DNA from: Neobacillus sp. PS3-34
GTDB taxonomy: Bacteria; Bacillota; Bacilli; Bacillales; Cytobacillaceae
Direction: 5' to 3'
DNA length: 64,000 nucleotides
Assembly: GCF_030915465.1 (NCBI RefSeq)
Contig: NZ_CP133267.1
Location: 3,192,501 to 3,256,500, forward strand
The position numbers and the translations under genes are program-made. Under the pieces are notes generated by a model. It was not told the origin of the DNA. It saw only the letters and a list, made by a program, of their open reading frames with translations, and did no database searches. Every line of letters begins with the position of its first letter. Position 1 is the stretch's first letter. This document shows positions 38,855 to 47,694 of this stretch, piece by piece.

Positions 38855-39518
38855 AGATGACAAAAGCATCGCAGAATTGGAACGCGATTATTTAGAAATA
38901 GATGGATTTAACGTTGAAATAGCGTTAACAGGAAATGAGGGTTTAGAGAAAGCTTTAAATCATGAAGTAGACCTGGTTCTGTTGGATCTTATGCTCCCAG
39001 GGCTTGATGGCTTCCAGATTTGCAAATCAATCCGTTTAAAAAAGGATATTCCGATACTGATGGTCACTGCCAAAAAAGAGGATATTGATAAAATTCGTGG
39101 CCTTGGAATAGGTGCAGATGACTATATTGTAAAGCCCTTCAGCCCAAGCGAATTGGTAGCAAGAGTAAAAGCACATCTTTCCCGTTATGAAAGGTTAATT
39201 GGCAAGGAAGCTCAGAATGATGTCATAATGATCCGGGGTCTGCGCATTGACAAGTCTTCAAGAAGGGTATTTGTCAATAATCATGAAGTAATGTTCACTG
39301 CTAAGGAATTCGATGTCCTGACATTTTTTGCACTCCATCCAAATCATGTTTTTAGCAAAGAACAGTTATTTGAGCGACTCTGGGGGTTTGATTCTTTGGG
39401 GGATATTTCCACTGTCACTGTGCACATCCGAAAAATCAGGGAAAAAATTGAATCAGATCCTTCAAATCCCCAATATCTTGAAACCGTGTGGGGAGCTGGA
39501 TACCGATTTAAAGAGTAA
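38832..39518 (+). CDS. OmpR-family response regulator of the envelope cluster
   Basis: A 228-residue regulator: receiver with phospho-acceptor in DLVLLDLMLPGLDGFQ and VKPFSPSELVARVKAH, then a winged-helix DNA-binding domain (FTAKEFDVLTFFALHPNHVF, TVTVHIRKIREKIE, GAGYRFKE). The start at ATG 38832 follows AGGTGA and lies inside the kinase gene, so translation is coupled. It is closest in style to the YycF/PhoP-like regulators. The PAP2, glycosyltransferase and deacetylase genes that follow are the probable regulon. Confidence 0.94.
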   Translation: MKTILIIEDDKSIAELERDYLEIDGFNVEIALTGNEGLEKALNHEVDLVLLDLMLPGLDGFQICKSIRLKKDIPILMVTAKKEDIDKIRGLGIGADDYIVKPFSPSELVARVKAHLSRYERLIGKEAQNDVIMIRGLRIDKSSRRVFVNNHEVMFTAKEFDVLTFFALHPNHVFSKEQLFERLWGFDSLGDISTVTVHIRKIREKIESDPSNPQYLETVWGAGYRFKE

Positions 39519-39578
39519 AAATCATGAGAAAATGGAAAAACAACAAAATATGGAAATTTAGTGTAATGGAGGTTCAAC

Positions 39579-40184
39579 ATGTTTTCACATATAGATTTTA
39601 ATGCCTTTCAAACCATTAACCATCTTGCTGTAAGTGAGCGTATTCTAAATCCCCTGATGATTTTTCTTGCAGAGTGGGGTGAATATGTCTTCTTTGCCGG
39701 CATTTTATTTTATTGGTTTTATAAAATTTCAGAAAACAAGAATCGGAGAATGGTAGTAGAAGCATTACTTGCTGCTTGTTTAGCTTTAGGTATTAATGTG
39801 CTGATCGGAATGTTTATTTACCGTGACAGGCCTTTTGTCCATCACCACGTGAATTGGCTGATTCCACATGCGAAGAATGATTCATTTCCGAGTGACCATG
39901 CAACAGGAGCATTTGTTATTGCGGCCTCAATATGGCAGTGGAAAAAACGGGCGGGGTGGCTATGGCTTCTTCTTGCAGCAGGTATTTCCTTATCGAGAGT
40001 CTGGACGGGTGTCCACTATCCGGCGGACATCATTGCAGGAATGCTGATTGGGACAGGCTCTGCGTTTGCGGTTCATACACTTTCGATGCGATCCGGAAAG
40101 TTCGGTAAATTAATATCCTTTTTTATAAATTTTTATATCAAGATTGAAAGCCTCATTTTCAAAAAGAAAATTATTAACCCATAA
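39579..40184 (+). CDS. PAP2 phosphatase, BcrC-like
   Basis: A 201-residue membrane phosphatase with six helices and the three PAP2 signatures: motif 1 around RDRPFV (after the helix GMFIYRDRPF), motif 2 SDHATGAF (PSDHATG) and motif 3 SRVWTGVHYPADIIAG. The proline and spacing resemble BcrC, the undecaprenyl-diphosphatase that recycles the bactoprenol carrier and gives bacitracin resistance. It follows the two-component genes by 60 bases. A role in carrier recycling fits the envelope cluster. Confidence 0.88.
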   Translation: MFSHIDFNAFQTINHLAVSERILNPLMIFLAEWGEYVFFAGILFYWFYKISENKNRRMVVEALLAACLALGINVLIGMFIYRDRPFVHHHVNWLIPHAKNDSFPSDHATGAFVIAASIWQWKKRAGWLWLLLAAGISLSRVWTGVHYPADIIAGMLIGTGSAFAVHTLSMRSGKFGKLISFFINFYIKIESLIFKKKIINP

Positions 40185-40250
40185 AAAAAGCAGGAAAGAC
40201 TGGTGCCGAATTCATTTTTATTCACTTTTTATGGTTGGGGAGTTAATGAA

Positions 40251-41395
40251 ATGATACAAGTTAAAAAGGAAAAACTTCTAATTCTTTCAGCCAATTTTGG
40301 AGACGGCCATAAACAGGTTGCAAAAGCAATAACAGAGGTGGCTGAGCTTTCGTATCCGGAAGTGGAGACGGCAACACTCGACATTATGAAGTGGATTCAT
40401 CCACGCCTTAATCCTATAAGTCATTTTTTATACATCAGGGGGATAAAAAGGTTACCGTTTTTATATAGTTTCATTTACAAGAGAACACGAAAACCCAACT
40501 CTTTTTCTATGAAGTTAAATTCCATCCTGTCATCTGGATTGGAACCGGTATTAGAGATTATCAACAACATGAAACCTTCAGTAGTGGTGAGTACCTATCC
40601 CTTTGCAGCCGGGATTATGTCAAAGTTAAAAGAACTTGGATTAATAAATGTTCCGATTGTTACGGTTATCACGGATTATACAGACCATTCATACTGGCTT
40701 CATCCAAACACAGACCATTATTTGGTTGGGTCGAAAGAGGTTGAGGAGCGGTTAATAAGACTTGGAGTAGAACGCAGTAAAATAAAAAACACCGGAATTC
40801 CGATACGACAGCAATTTTATAAAAAACATTCAAGAAACGCTCTTGCAGAAAAATTTGATTTTGATCCAAAAAAATTCACCTTGTTAGTGATGGGCGGCGG
40901 CGATGGGCTGATAGGGAAGGGTTTTTCCACTCTTCAAGCCTTGGAAAATATTCCACATCCAGTTCAAATCGTAATTGTGTGTGGACGTAATAAAAAATTG
41001 AAGCTCCAATTGGAAAGCAAGCTAAAGGATACAATTCATAAAATACGAATTGTTGGATTCTGTGAAAATATCGCTGAAATAATGGCGATTTCGGATATTA
41101 TGATAACAAAGCCGGGAGGTGTAACGACCACCGAAGCCATTGAGATGGATCTGCCAATGCTGATTTACAAACCGCTCCCCGCCAGGAGGAAGATAATGCT
41201 AATTATCTATTAGGAGAAGGAATGGCAGTCCTAGCCAAGAATGACAGAGATTTAAGTGCCAAGCTTCAAAGCTTGGTCGGCCATTCAAAACAATTAAAAT
41301 CTATGAAATCAAAAATTAGGGCTTATCATCGTTGGACAATAAAGAAGGATCCCTTGAAATCAATCCTTCAAAGTATTCCAGGAAGAGAGACATAA
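40251..41395 (+). CDS. UgtP-like diacylglycerol glucosyltransferase (frameshifted)
   Basis: About 381 residues after one G is restored at CCCCGCC (41177-41183). The repair turns KPLPARRK into KPLPGQEEDNANYLLGEGMAVL, and the length then matches UgtP (382). This GT28 enzyme has the lipid-binding N-terminal motif SANFGDGHKQVAKAI and the UDP-sugar region GGGDGLIGKGF with KPGGVTTTEAIEMDLP. UgtP adds glucose to diacylglycerol to make glycolipid anchors for lipoteichoic acid and links nutrient status to cell division. Monogalactosyl-type activity cannot be excluded. The start at 40251 follows GGGGAG. It lies in the run of envelope genes. Confidence 0.87.
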
Positions 41396-41485
41396 GAAAT
41401 TAGTTGATTTTTAACCTTACTACATCGACCGGCAAAAGCCGACCAAAGGGAAAAGGCTAGGGTTGCAACTGAGGTGAACAGAAGT

Positions 41486-42217
41486 ATGTACGAGAAATTA
41501 TTTTACTTTATCCTGATATTATTTATATTTTACACTCTTATTCCGTTCCTTTATTCAAGAGTATTAGGTATGGGAGTATTCAAAAACAATCGAAAATCAA
41601 ATAACATTGCCTTCACTTTTGACGATGGGCCGCACCCCGTCTATACCGCAGAGGTGTTGGATGTTTTAAGAGATCACCATATAAAGGCTGCCTTTTTTGT
41701 CCTGGGTTCCAGTGCTGAAAAATATCCGGAGTTAATCCTTCGCATACATAATGAAGGCCATTTAATTGGAATCCATAATTATGTTCATCATTCGAACTGG
41801 ATTATGGCACCATGGAAAATACGCAAAGATCTAGATCGTAGTGCTGCCATTATCGAAGGTATTACGGGGAAAAAGCCCCATTATTACCGCCCGCCCTGGG
41901 GCTTATTGAACATATTTGATTTTTTCATTCTCAAGGACTATAAAATCATTCTCTGGTCTTTAATGGCCGGGGATTGGCGGAGCCGCGGGGGAAGTGAAAG
42001 AGTGAGGAATGTGTTGCTTACAAAGGTGAAGCAGGGTGATATTATTCTTTTGCATGACAGCGGCGATACTCTTGGAGCGGATGAAGAAGCTCCCCAAAAT
42101 ACAATTTCTGCTTTAAAAGATGTTTTGAAGGAGGTAAGCTTACGAGGTTATACGTGTGTGAGAATAGATGAACTGTTTTACTCACAGCACCAAAACAATA
42201 ATATAAAACTCCAGTAG
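41486..42217 (+). CDS. Membrane-anchored polysaccharide deacetylase
   Basis: A 243-residue protein with one N-terminal signal anchor (LFYFILILFIFYTLIPFLY) and a NodB-type deacetylase domain. Catalytic and metal-binding motifs are FTFDDGPHPVYT (motif 1), GIHNYVHHSNW (motif 2), RPPWG (motif 3), DW (motif 4) and ILLHDSG (motif 5). The second His of motif 2 is shifted relative to the usual H-S/T-xxH, so activity should be tested. The likely substrate is peptidoglycan or another amino-sugar polymer. It is the last enzyme of the envelope cluster. The start follows GAGGTGA. Confidence 0.9.
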   Translation: MYEKLFYFILILFIFYTLIPFLYSRVLGMGVFKNNRKSNNIAFTFDDGPHPVYTAEVLDVLRDHHIKAAFFVLGSSAEKYPELILRIHNEGHLIGIHNYVHHSNWIMAPWKIRKDLDRSAAIIEGITGKKPHYYRPPWGLLNIFDFFILKDYKIILWSLMAGDWRSRGGSERVRNVLLTKVKQGDIILLHDSGDTLGADEEAPQNTISALKDVLKEVSLRGYTCVRIDELFYSQHQNNNIKLQ

Positions 42218-42300
42218 GCGGTAACATTCGAATGAAGGATTTTTTTTAAAAGAATATACCAAAACCAAAAAAGGAAAAACTAGAAAAGGAGGAATCATAA

Positions 42301-43110
42301 ATGAAAAATAATGAACAGAATCTCGATAGTAATAGGGATAATCGATCCATTGGCAGGCAAATGTTGAACAAAGTTCCAGAAGTGACAATCTACTTCTGGA
42401 TTATTAAGATCCTAGCAACGACGGTGGGTGAAACGGCAGCGGACTTCCTTAACGACAATCTGAATATGGGATTGACCAACACGACCATCATCATGAGTGT
42501 CCTCTTGCTCATCACACTGTTTTTCCAATTCAAAGCTAGAAAGTACGTGCCGAGGGTTTATTGGCTTGCAGTTGTACTCATAAGTGTGGTCGGTACGCTA
42601 GGTTCTGATAATTTGACGGACAATTTAGGTGTCCCACTTCAGACTACCACTATCATTTTCACCATCTTAATGCTTGCCACTTTTGCCATGTGGTACGCCA
42701 GTGAAAAAACACTTTCCATTCATTCTATCTTCACGACTAAGCGGGAAGCGTTCTATTGGTTAACCATCCTATTTACTTTCGCATTGGGTACTTCAGCTGG
42801 TGACCTTATAGCTGAGGGACTGAACATGGGGTACTGGAAGTCAGCGATTATGTTCGCCGCTGTGATCGGGGTGGTTGCCATCGCACACTACCGCTTCAAG
42901 CTGAATTCAGTGCTTGCCTTCTGGATCGCCTACATTTTGACCCGTCCTTTTGGAGCTTCTCTAGGCGACTTCCTATCACAGCCTCACCATAATGGTGGTC
43001 TTGGCCTCGGTACGATGGGAACAAGCGCACTCTTCCTCATAACAATCTTAGGCTTGGTCATTTACCTCACTATGACGAGAATAGACGCTCCAAAGTTAGC
43101 TGAGGAGTAG
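42301..43110 (+). CDS. COG4705/DUF347 repeat membrane protein
   Basis: A 269-residue protein with eight helices in four DUF347-type repeats. Each repeat shows a variant of a KT-GET-aDFLND signature: TTVGETAADFLNDNLN, GTLGSDNLTDNLGV, GTSAGDLIAEGLNMG and FGASLGDFLSQPHHNGG. These acidic and polar residues within helices suggest transport of a cation or small solute. The family is uncharacterised as far as I know. It starts after AAAGGAGG. Composition is slightly higher in C and G than in its neighbours, which may reflect membrane codon use or transfer. Confidence 0.86.
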   Translation: MKNNEQNLDSNRDNRSIGRQMLNKVPEVTIYFWIIKILATTVGETAADFLNDNLNMGLTNTTIIMSVLLLITLFFQFKARKYVPRVYWLAVVLISVVGTLGSDNLTDNLGVPLQTTTIIFTILMLATFAMWYASEKTLSIHSIFTTKREAFYWLTILFTFALGTSAGDLIAEGLNMGYWKSAIMFAAVIGVVAIAHYRFKLNSVLAFWIAYILTRPFGASLGDFLSQPHHNGGLGLGTMGTSALFLITILGLVIYLTMTRIDAPKLAEE

Positions 43111-43167
43111 AGTAAGGTACTGCCGCTAGAGAATCATCCGAAATACTTGAAGTGAATAATAACATAG

Positions 43168-43199
43168 AACAAGAGCGTTTCTAAGGAAGCGCTCTTGTT
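43168..43199 (+). terminator. Probable terminator after the DUF347 gene
   Basis: AACAAGAGCG (43168-43177) pairs perfectly with CGCTCTTGTT (43190-43199). The U-tract is weak. Confidence 0.65.
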
Positions 43200-43301
43200 G
43201 TTATATGTTTGGCAAAATAGAATAAGGGTTATTTAGTGTGCTAAGGATATTTAAGAGCCATGTGGAGGCTCTATCTTTTTTAAGTTGGAAGGAGTTTGAG
43301 G

Positions 43302-43960
43302 ATGAGTTTAAAGTCGCATCTTTTCATAGCATTTATTATAAGTTTAGTTTCCCTGGTGGGTTTTAGCGTAGTAGCTGTGTTCATCAGTGATAAGAAAATA
43401 ATTGATTTTGATAGTGATATCATCTCATTTATACAGGGATTTGAATCTCCGCCACTTACAGTTATTATGAAATTCTTTACTTTTATAGGTTCTGCCCCAT
43501 GTGTCGTGGTTATTAGCATCCTTCTTTTGTTTTTCCTGTATAAAGTCCTCAAGCATCGGCTGGAATTGATTTTGTTTATTAGTGTTGTCGCAGGGTCGGC
43601 TATCTTGAATCAGATATTAAAGCAGGTATTTCATCGAGTTCGCCTGATCTTCATCGATTAATTGACATAGTAGGATACAGTTTTCCAAGTGGGCATGCGA
43701 TGAATGCCTTTACCGTCTATGGAATGATTACCTTCCTGCTTTGGAGGCATATTCCCTGGAGGATCGGACGAAGTATCCTAATTCTTATTTCAATCTTCTT
43801 TATATTGGCTATTGGTATAAGCCGAATATATTTAGGTGTCCATTATCCGAGTGATATCATTGGCGGCTATTTCGCAAGTGGCTTCTGGCTTGCAATCGCC
43901 ATATGGTTCTTTCAACATTACAAAGAAAAACAATACAATCGAAAAACATTCAATTCTTGA
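43302..43960 (+). CDS. PAP2 family phosphatase (frameshifted)
   Basis: About 219 residues after restoring one base at CGCC (43642-43644), which yields FHRVRPDLHRLIDIVGYSFPSGHAMNAF. The frames then carry all PAP2 motifs: LKQVFHRVRP (motif 1), PSGHAMN (motif 2) and SRIYLGVHYPSDIIGGY (motif 3), in a six-helix protein. It belongs to the PgpB/YodM group, which dephosphorylates undecaprenyl or phosphatidylglycerol phosphates. The start at ATG 43302 follows GGAAGGAG. It is monocistronic and is the second PAP2 gene in 4 kb. Confidence 0.88.
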
Positions 43961-43966
43961 AGGAAA

Positions 43967-43999
43967 ATAAAAATCCTTATGCGTAATAAGGATTTTTGT
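43967..43999. terminator. Bidirectional terminator
   Basis: AAAAATCCTTAT pairs with ATAAGGATTTTTG, between the convergent PAP2 and AbrB-type genes. Confidence 0.9.
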
Positions 44000-44022
44000 T
44001 TTGCGTAAAGGGTTAAATTCTT

Positions 44023-45133
44023 TTATAGATCTGATTTCACAATGGTTTGAAAGCTTATGAGCCTTAAAAGAGTGGGCACAAGAATTAATACAGCAATTAA
44101 TCTAAGTGACTGGACGGTTACGACGAACGTAGAGTCTGCATGAAGAGCCAATGAAGTGGATGCCATTTCTGCCACTCCTCCTGGAGCAAAAGCTAAAATA
44201 CAAGTGACCATTGGTATTTGAGTTACTTTTGAAATCCATATAGAAAAGACTGCCATAATGGCTACCATAAAAAGCGAGCTAACTAGTCCACCACAAATAA
44301 TTCTTCCCAGACCTCGGAACATCTCCTTTTTAATATGGGAACCGATACTGGTCCCAATCAAAACCTGTGCCAAGATGACTATTTTGTGTGGCCAGAAGGG
44401 GGAAGCATTGTTTTTATTAAAATAGGAAATAATTAATTGGGTTAGTGATGCTCCAATCATACCTCCAACGAGCCATGGGGCTGGCAATTTTATTCTTTTC
44501 CCCATAATAGCTCCTCCAATTGAACCAAAAATCAAAAGAGTGGTCCAAAGCAAAGGAAAAAGGTCAACGCCGTAATGGCCCTATCTTGTAAGGTTATATG
44601 AATTTGATTATTCAGTTTTCCGGCAATGAAAGGAACTGTACCAATGACAAGTAAAATACGAAGTGTTTGGATAATGCTGACAACAATTGCATTTGCCCCG
44701 GCCTCTTCAGCTATTGCCGGCATGGCGGACATTCCCCCAGGTGTTGTTCCAAACAGGCATGTAATCATACTGGCTTTGCTGAATCGACACAATGCTATTC
44801 CAGCAACGATAGCGACAGCAATGGAAATGATAAGCATAATGGTAATGATAAAAAAATGATCCTCAAAAGTATCAAGGCTGGAAATATTAATATTTTGTCC
44901 CAATTGGATCCCCAAAATAGCTTGCCCAATTTGCCGCCAATAAGGATGCAAGCATTTGTTTTTTTCACAAAGCTTCCCTCTGGATTTTGCCAAGACTAAG
45001 GAAATTAAGCTTGCTGTAAACAGGCTTCCCAACAACCAGGCAATAGATATTCCTGTATTGGATAAAAAAAGGCCTCTAAAAAACTAACCGTTATTAAAGG
45101 AACATTTTGCAGCATTCCGCTAAGTTTGTTCAT
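44023..45133 (-). CDS. AbrB/COG3180 family transporter (two frameshifts)
   Basis: About 370 residues once single bases are restored near 45073 (AGAGGCC, giving FLEGLFLSNTGISIAWLLG) and 44562 (giving ALTLFPLLWTTLLIFG). The membrane protein consists of two homologous halves, each with a TPGG/APGG motif (FGTTPGGMSAMP and FAPGGVAEMA), the hallmark of the AbrB (ammonia-monooxygenase-like) permease family. In Pseudomonas, AbrB-type genes were described beside ammonia oxidation functions, but in bacilli the substrate is unknown. The start ATG at 45133 has GGAG about 13 bases upstream. Confidence 0.87.
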
Positions 45134-45189
45134 AATAATATGTCTGCTCCTTTTGGGGGTATTTCTAATCTTTTATTTCTACTATCCAA

Positions 45190-45462
45190 TTATTTTTCCC
45201 GATAAGCCTTTAAAGTTGTTTTTAAAGAGGCATACGATCCAATCGCAGCATATCCGTAAAACCAGCCCATGAAACCCCCAGCAAACAAGTGATGGGGATG
45301 GCTGATAAATATAGAAATAATTAAACCAATTAGTAATGCTATAGTTGGAATAAACTTTTTTGAAAGTTTAAAAAAGACTTTGATAATCTGCGTTGCAACG
45401 AGGACAATTGGAACCGCTATAACAGCATCCCAAAAATTCGTATGTATAGTTGGAAACTCCAC
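45190..45462 (-). CDS. Small membrane protein of unknown function
   Basis: A 90-residue protein with two or three helices (AVIAVPIVLVATQIIKVFF, FIPTIALLIGLIISIFIS, FAGGFMGWFYGYAAIGSY). The size and helix pattern resemble small holin-like proteins, but no lysis or phage gene lies nearby, so that name is not justified. Its last residues are basic (KTTLKAYREK). It is preceded by a weak GGGAGTG and lies upstream of the AbrB-type gene on the same strand, possibly in one transcript. Confidence 0.7.
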   Translation of the reverse strand: MEFPTIHTNFWDAVIAVPIVLVATQIIKVFFKLSKKFIPTIALLIGLIISIFISHPHHLFAGGFMGWFYGYAAIGSYASLKTTLKAYREK

Positions 45463-45724
45463 TTTTTAACACTCCCCTCACTGTATGTATTGTTCCCATC
45501 AATCGTTTGAATATTATGGAAAGCTATCCGGCTGTTTATTAAAAAGACACTATTCCAACATGATTTTTATGGATTACTAATACTTTATAAACTTAAAATC
45601 CTGAATGAGAAACGGAAGAGGACAAGGGGGTTCTTTGGACGAATTATTATATATTGAAATGCCAGAAATAAATCCTGAAATTTTTCTCATGTTTATAAAT
45701 GGAATTTAAAAAAGGATGATGAAC

Positions 45725-46579
45725 ATGTCTCTTTTTGAACAAATCAGCGAACATATTTGGATTATGCATGCAGATCATGAAACCGACAGGCCTATTTTGG
45801 CAGCAATCGCAGGTACAAGGAAAACGCTCATCATGGATGCAGGAAATTCTCCGAAGCATGCCAGTCTATTTAAAAACTATTTAATAAATCAGGGAATACG
45901 GCTTCCTGATATGGTGGTTTTGACCCACTGGCATTGGGACCATACATTTGGCCTGACTGCATGGGACGCTCCGGTGATTGCACACTCAGAGACTGCAAAA
46001 GTTCTCCGCTATTTATCAAGTATGGAATGGTCTGAAGAAACACTGAAGGATCTGTCAAACGAAAAAATTATTAATGAAGATACGATTGTTCACATCATAA
46101 AGGAATATGGGGATTCCAGAAGCATTCAAATTCCGGAAGCGGATATCCAGTTCAATGCAGGTTTGCAGATCGATCTTGGCGGTGTGTCCTGCGAAATTCA
46201 GCATGTTGGGGGCGACCATGCCGCAGATTCCTGCTTCTTCTATGTAAAAGAAGACAAAGTATTATTCCTGGGAGATGCACTTAGTCCTTCGGTTTACGGT
46301 GGACCGCGCACGTATACATCAGCCAACTTTTTAGAAGTACTGTTAGTTATGTATCAATACAATGCTGAAATCTATGTGGAATCACATGGGAAACCAACAA
46401 AAAGAGAAGCGTTCTTGGAAGAAATCAGTCCATGGGAGCAGCTTGCTCGTCTTATTGATCATTATGGAAACAACCGTGAACACATAGTGGAGGACTTGAA
46501 GGAATATTTTAAAATGGATGAACTGTCCAGGGACCTTGACGAATCAATAGGCTATTTTATATCAGGCTTAAAAATGTAG
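45725..46579 (+). CDS. MBL-fold metallo-hydrolase
   Basis: A 284-residue metallo-beta-lactamase-fold protein. The metal site reads VLTHWHWDHTFGL (HxHxDH), with the next His in HVGGDHAADS, the bridging Asp in LFLGDALS and a late His in VESHGKP. A C-terminal helical extension of about 60 residues follows the catalytic domain. The substrate is unknown. The start at ATG 45725 lies 8 bases after AAAGGA; two ATGs just upstream are possible. It is monocistronic. Confidence 0.84.
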   Translation: MSLFEQISEHIWIMHADHETDRPILAAIAGTRKTLIMDAGNSPKHASLFKNYLINQGIRLPDMVVLTHWHWDHTFGLTAWDAPVIAHSETAKVLRYLSSMEWSEETLKDLSNEKIINEDTIVHIIKEYGDSRSIQIPEADIQFNAGLQIDLGGVSCEIQHVGGDHAADSCFFYVKEDKVLFLGDALSPSVYGGPRTYTSANFLEVLLVMYQYNAEIYVESHGKPTKREAFLEEISPWEQLARLIDHYGNNREHIVEDLKEYFKMDELSRDLDESIGYFISGLKM

Positions 46580-46737
46580 TAATTTGACAAGGAAATGATA
46601 TGGTAAAATAGTACGTGATAAAACTGGTGGTTATTAAATTCCAATTTAATTGTGAGATAATAATATAGAAAAACCTTTTGTTCGAAGCCGGGAATTTTAT
46701 TAGCTTTTTGAATGGAGCGTTTTCGATTATTATTCAC

Positions 46738-46765
46738 TTAACAAATTGTACAAATGCGGTATAAT
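46738..46765 (+). promoter_or_regulatory. Probable sigma-A promoter of the YebC-type gene
   Basis: TTAACA (46738-46743) and TATAAT (46760-46765) with a 16-base spacer, about 100 bases upstream of the coding region. Confidence 0.6.
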
Positions 46766-46862
46766 ATAAGCTGTGAATGAAGTATTTTTGATTATTATTG
46801 TTTGTCAGCAATATAATCGTAATAAAAACATTTAAAAAGCTTTGATTCAATTTTGAAAGAGA

Positions 46863-47591
46863 GTGAACATAATAGGCCGTAAATGGAATAATATTAAAGA
46901 AAAAAAAGCGTCCAAGGATGCTAATACGAGTCGTATATATGCAAAGTTTGGTGTTGAAATTTATGTAGCAGCAAAACAGGGTGAACCAAATCCAGAGTCT
47001 AACCAGGCTTTAAGATTCGTACTTGAGCGGGCAAAAACATATAATGTACCGAAACACATTATCGACCGAGCGATTGAAAAAGCAAAAGGCGGTTCAGAAG
47101 AAAACTATAGTGAACTTCGTTATGAAGGCTTTGGACCTAATGGATCCATGGTAATCGTAGATGCCCTGACCAATAACGTGAACCGTACAGCTTCAGACGT
47201 ACGTGCTGCCTTTGGTAAAAACGGCGGAAACATGGGTGTCAGCGGATCAGTAGCTTATATGTTTGATGCAACGGCTGTCATTGGAATTGAAGGCAAAACG
47301 GCTGATGAAGTGCTTGAATTATTAATGGAAGCAGATGTAGACGCACGTGATATTATTGAAGAAGATGATTCTGTCATCGTTTATGCGGACCCTGAACAGT
47401 TCCATGCAGTACAGGAAGCATTGAAAAATGCAGGGATTACTGAATTTACGGTAGCTGAGATTACAATGCTTGCCCAAAATGACGTCACCCTACCTGAAGA
47501 TGGACAAGCAAAATTCGAAAAAATGATTGACGCATTAGAAGACCTAGATGATGTTCAACGAGTGTACCACAATGTCGATTTAGGTGAATAG
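46863..47591 (+). CDS. yeeN: YebC/PmpR-family protein, YeeN type
   Basis: Up to 242 residues. The family N-terminus [20 protein letters not shown], the middle [25 protein letters not shown] and the end VYHNVDLGE are unmistakable. YebC proteins are now linked to ribosome stalling relief at polyproline and to transcriptional control; YeeN is the second paralogue in B. subtilis. The family start would be Met-Gly-Arg, but here the codon at 46872 is ATA, not ATG. The annotated start is the GTG at 46863, which adds three residues. GAGAGTGA fits better as the ribosome binding site for 46872. Confidence 0.93.
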   Translation: MNIIGRKWNNIKEKKASKDANTSRIYAKFGVEIYVAAKQGEPNPESNQALRFVLERAKTYNVPKHIIDRAIEKAKGGSEENYSELRYEGFGPNGSMVIVDALTNNVNRTASDVRAAFGKNGGNMGVSGSVAYMFDATAVIGIEGKTADEVLELLMEADVDARDIIEEDDSVIVYADPEQFHAVQEALKNAGITEFTVAEITMLAQNDVTLPEDGQAKFEKMIDALEDLDDVQRVYHNVDLGE

Positions 47592-47599
47592 ACCTTGAA

Positions 47600-47634
47600 G
47601 CAGACCTTTGACCTAAAAAGGGTCTGCTTTTTTT
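47600..47634 (+). terminator. Terminator after the YebC-type gene
   Basis: GCAGACC (47600-47606) pairs with GGTCTGC (47621-47627), then seven T. Confidence 0.9.
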
Positions 47635-47694
47635 AGTTATCAGAATTTATTTCCATAGTTTTTCTAATGTATTTAAAAGTATTTGGAGGGAAAT

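Noticed and set aside
42301..43110. Recent horizontal transfer of the DUF347 gene
   Set aside because: Its composition looks a little richer in C and G, but there are no flanking mobility genes or repeats, and membrane codon use could explain it.
45190..45462. Phage holin
   Set aside because: Size and helices fit, but no endolysin or other phage gene lies within the window; left as unknown.
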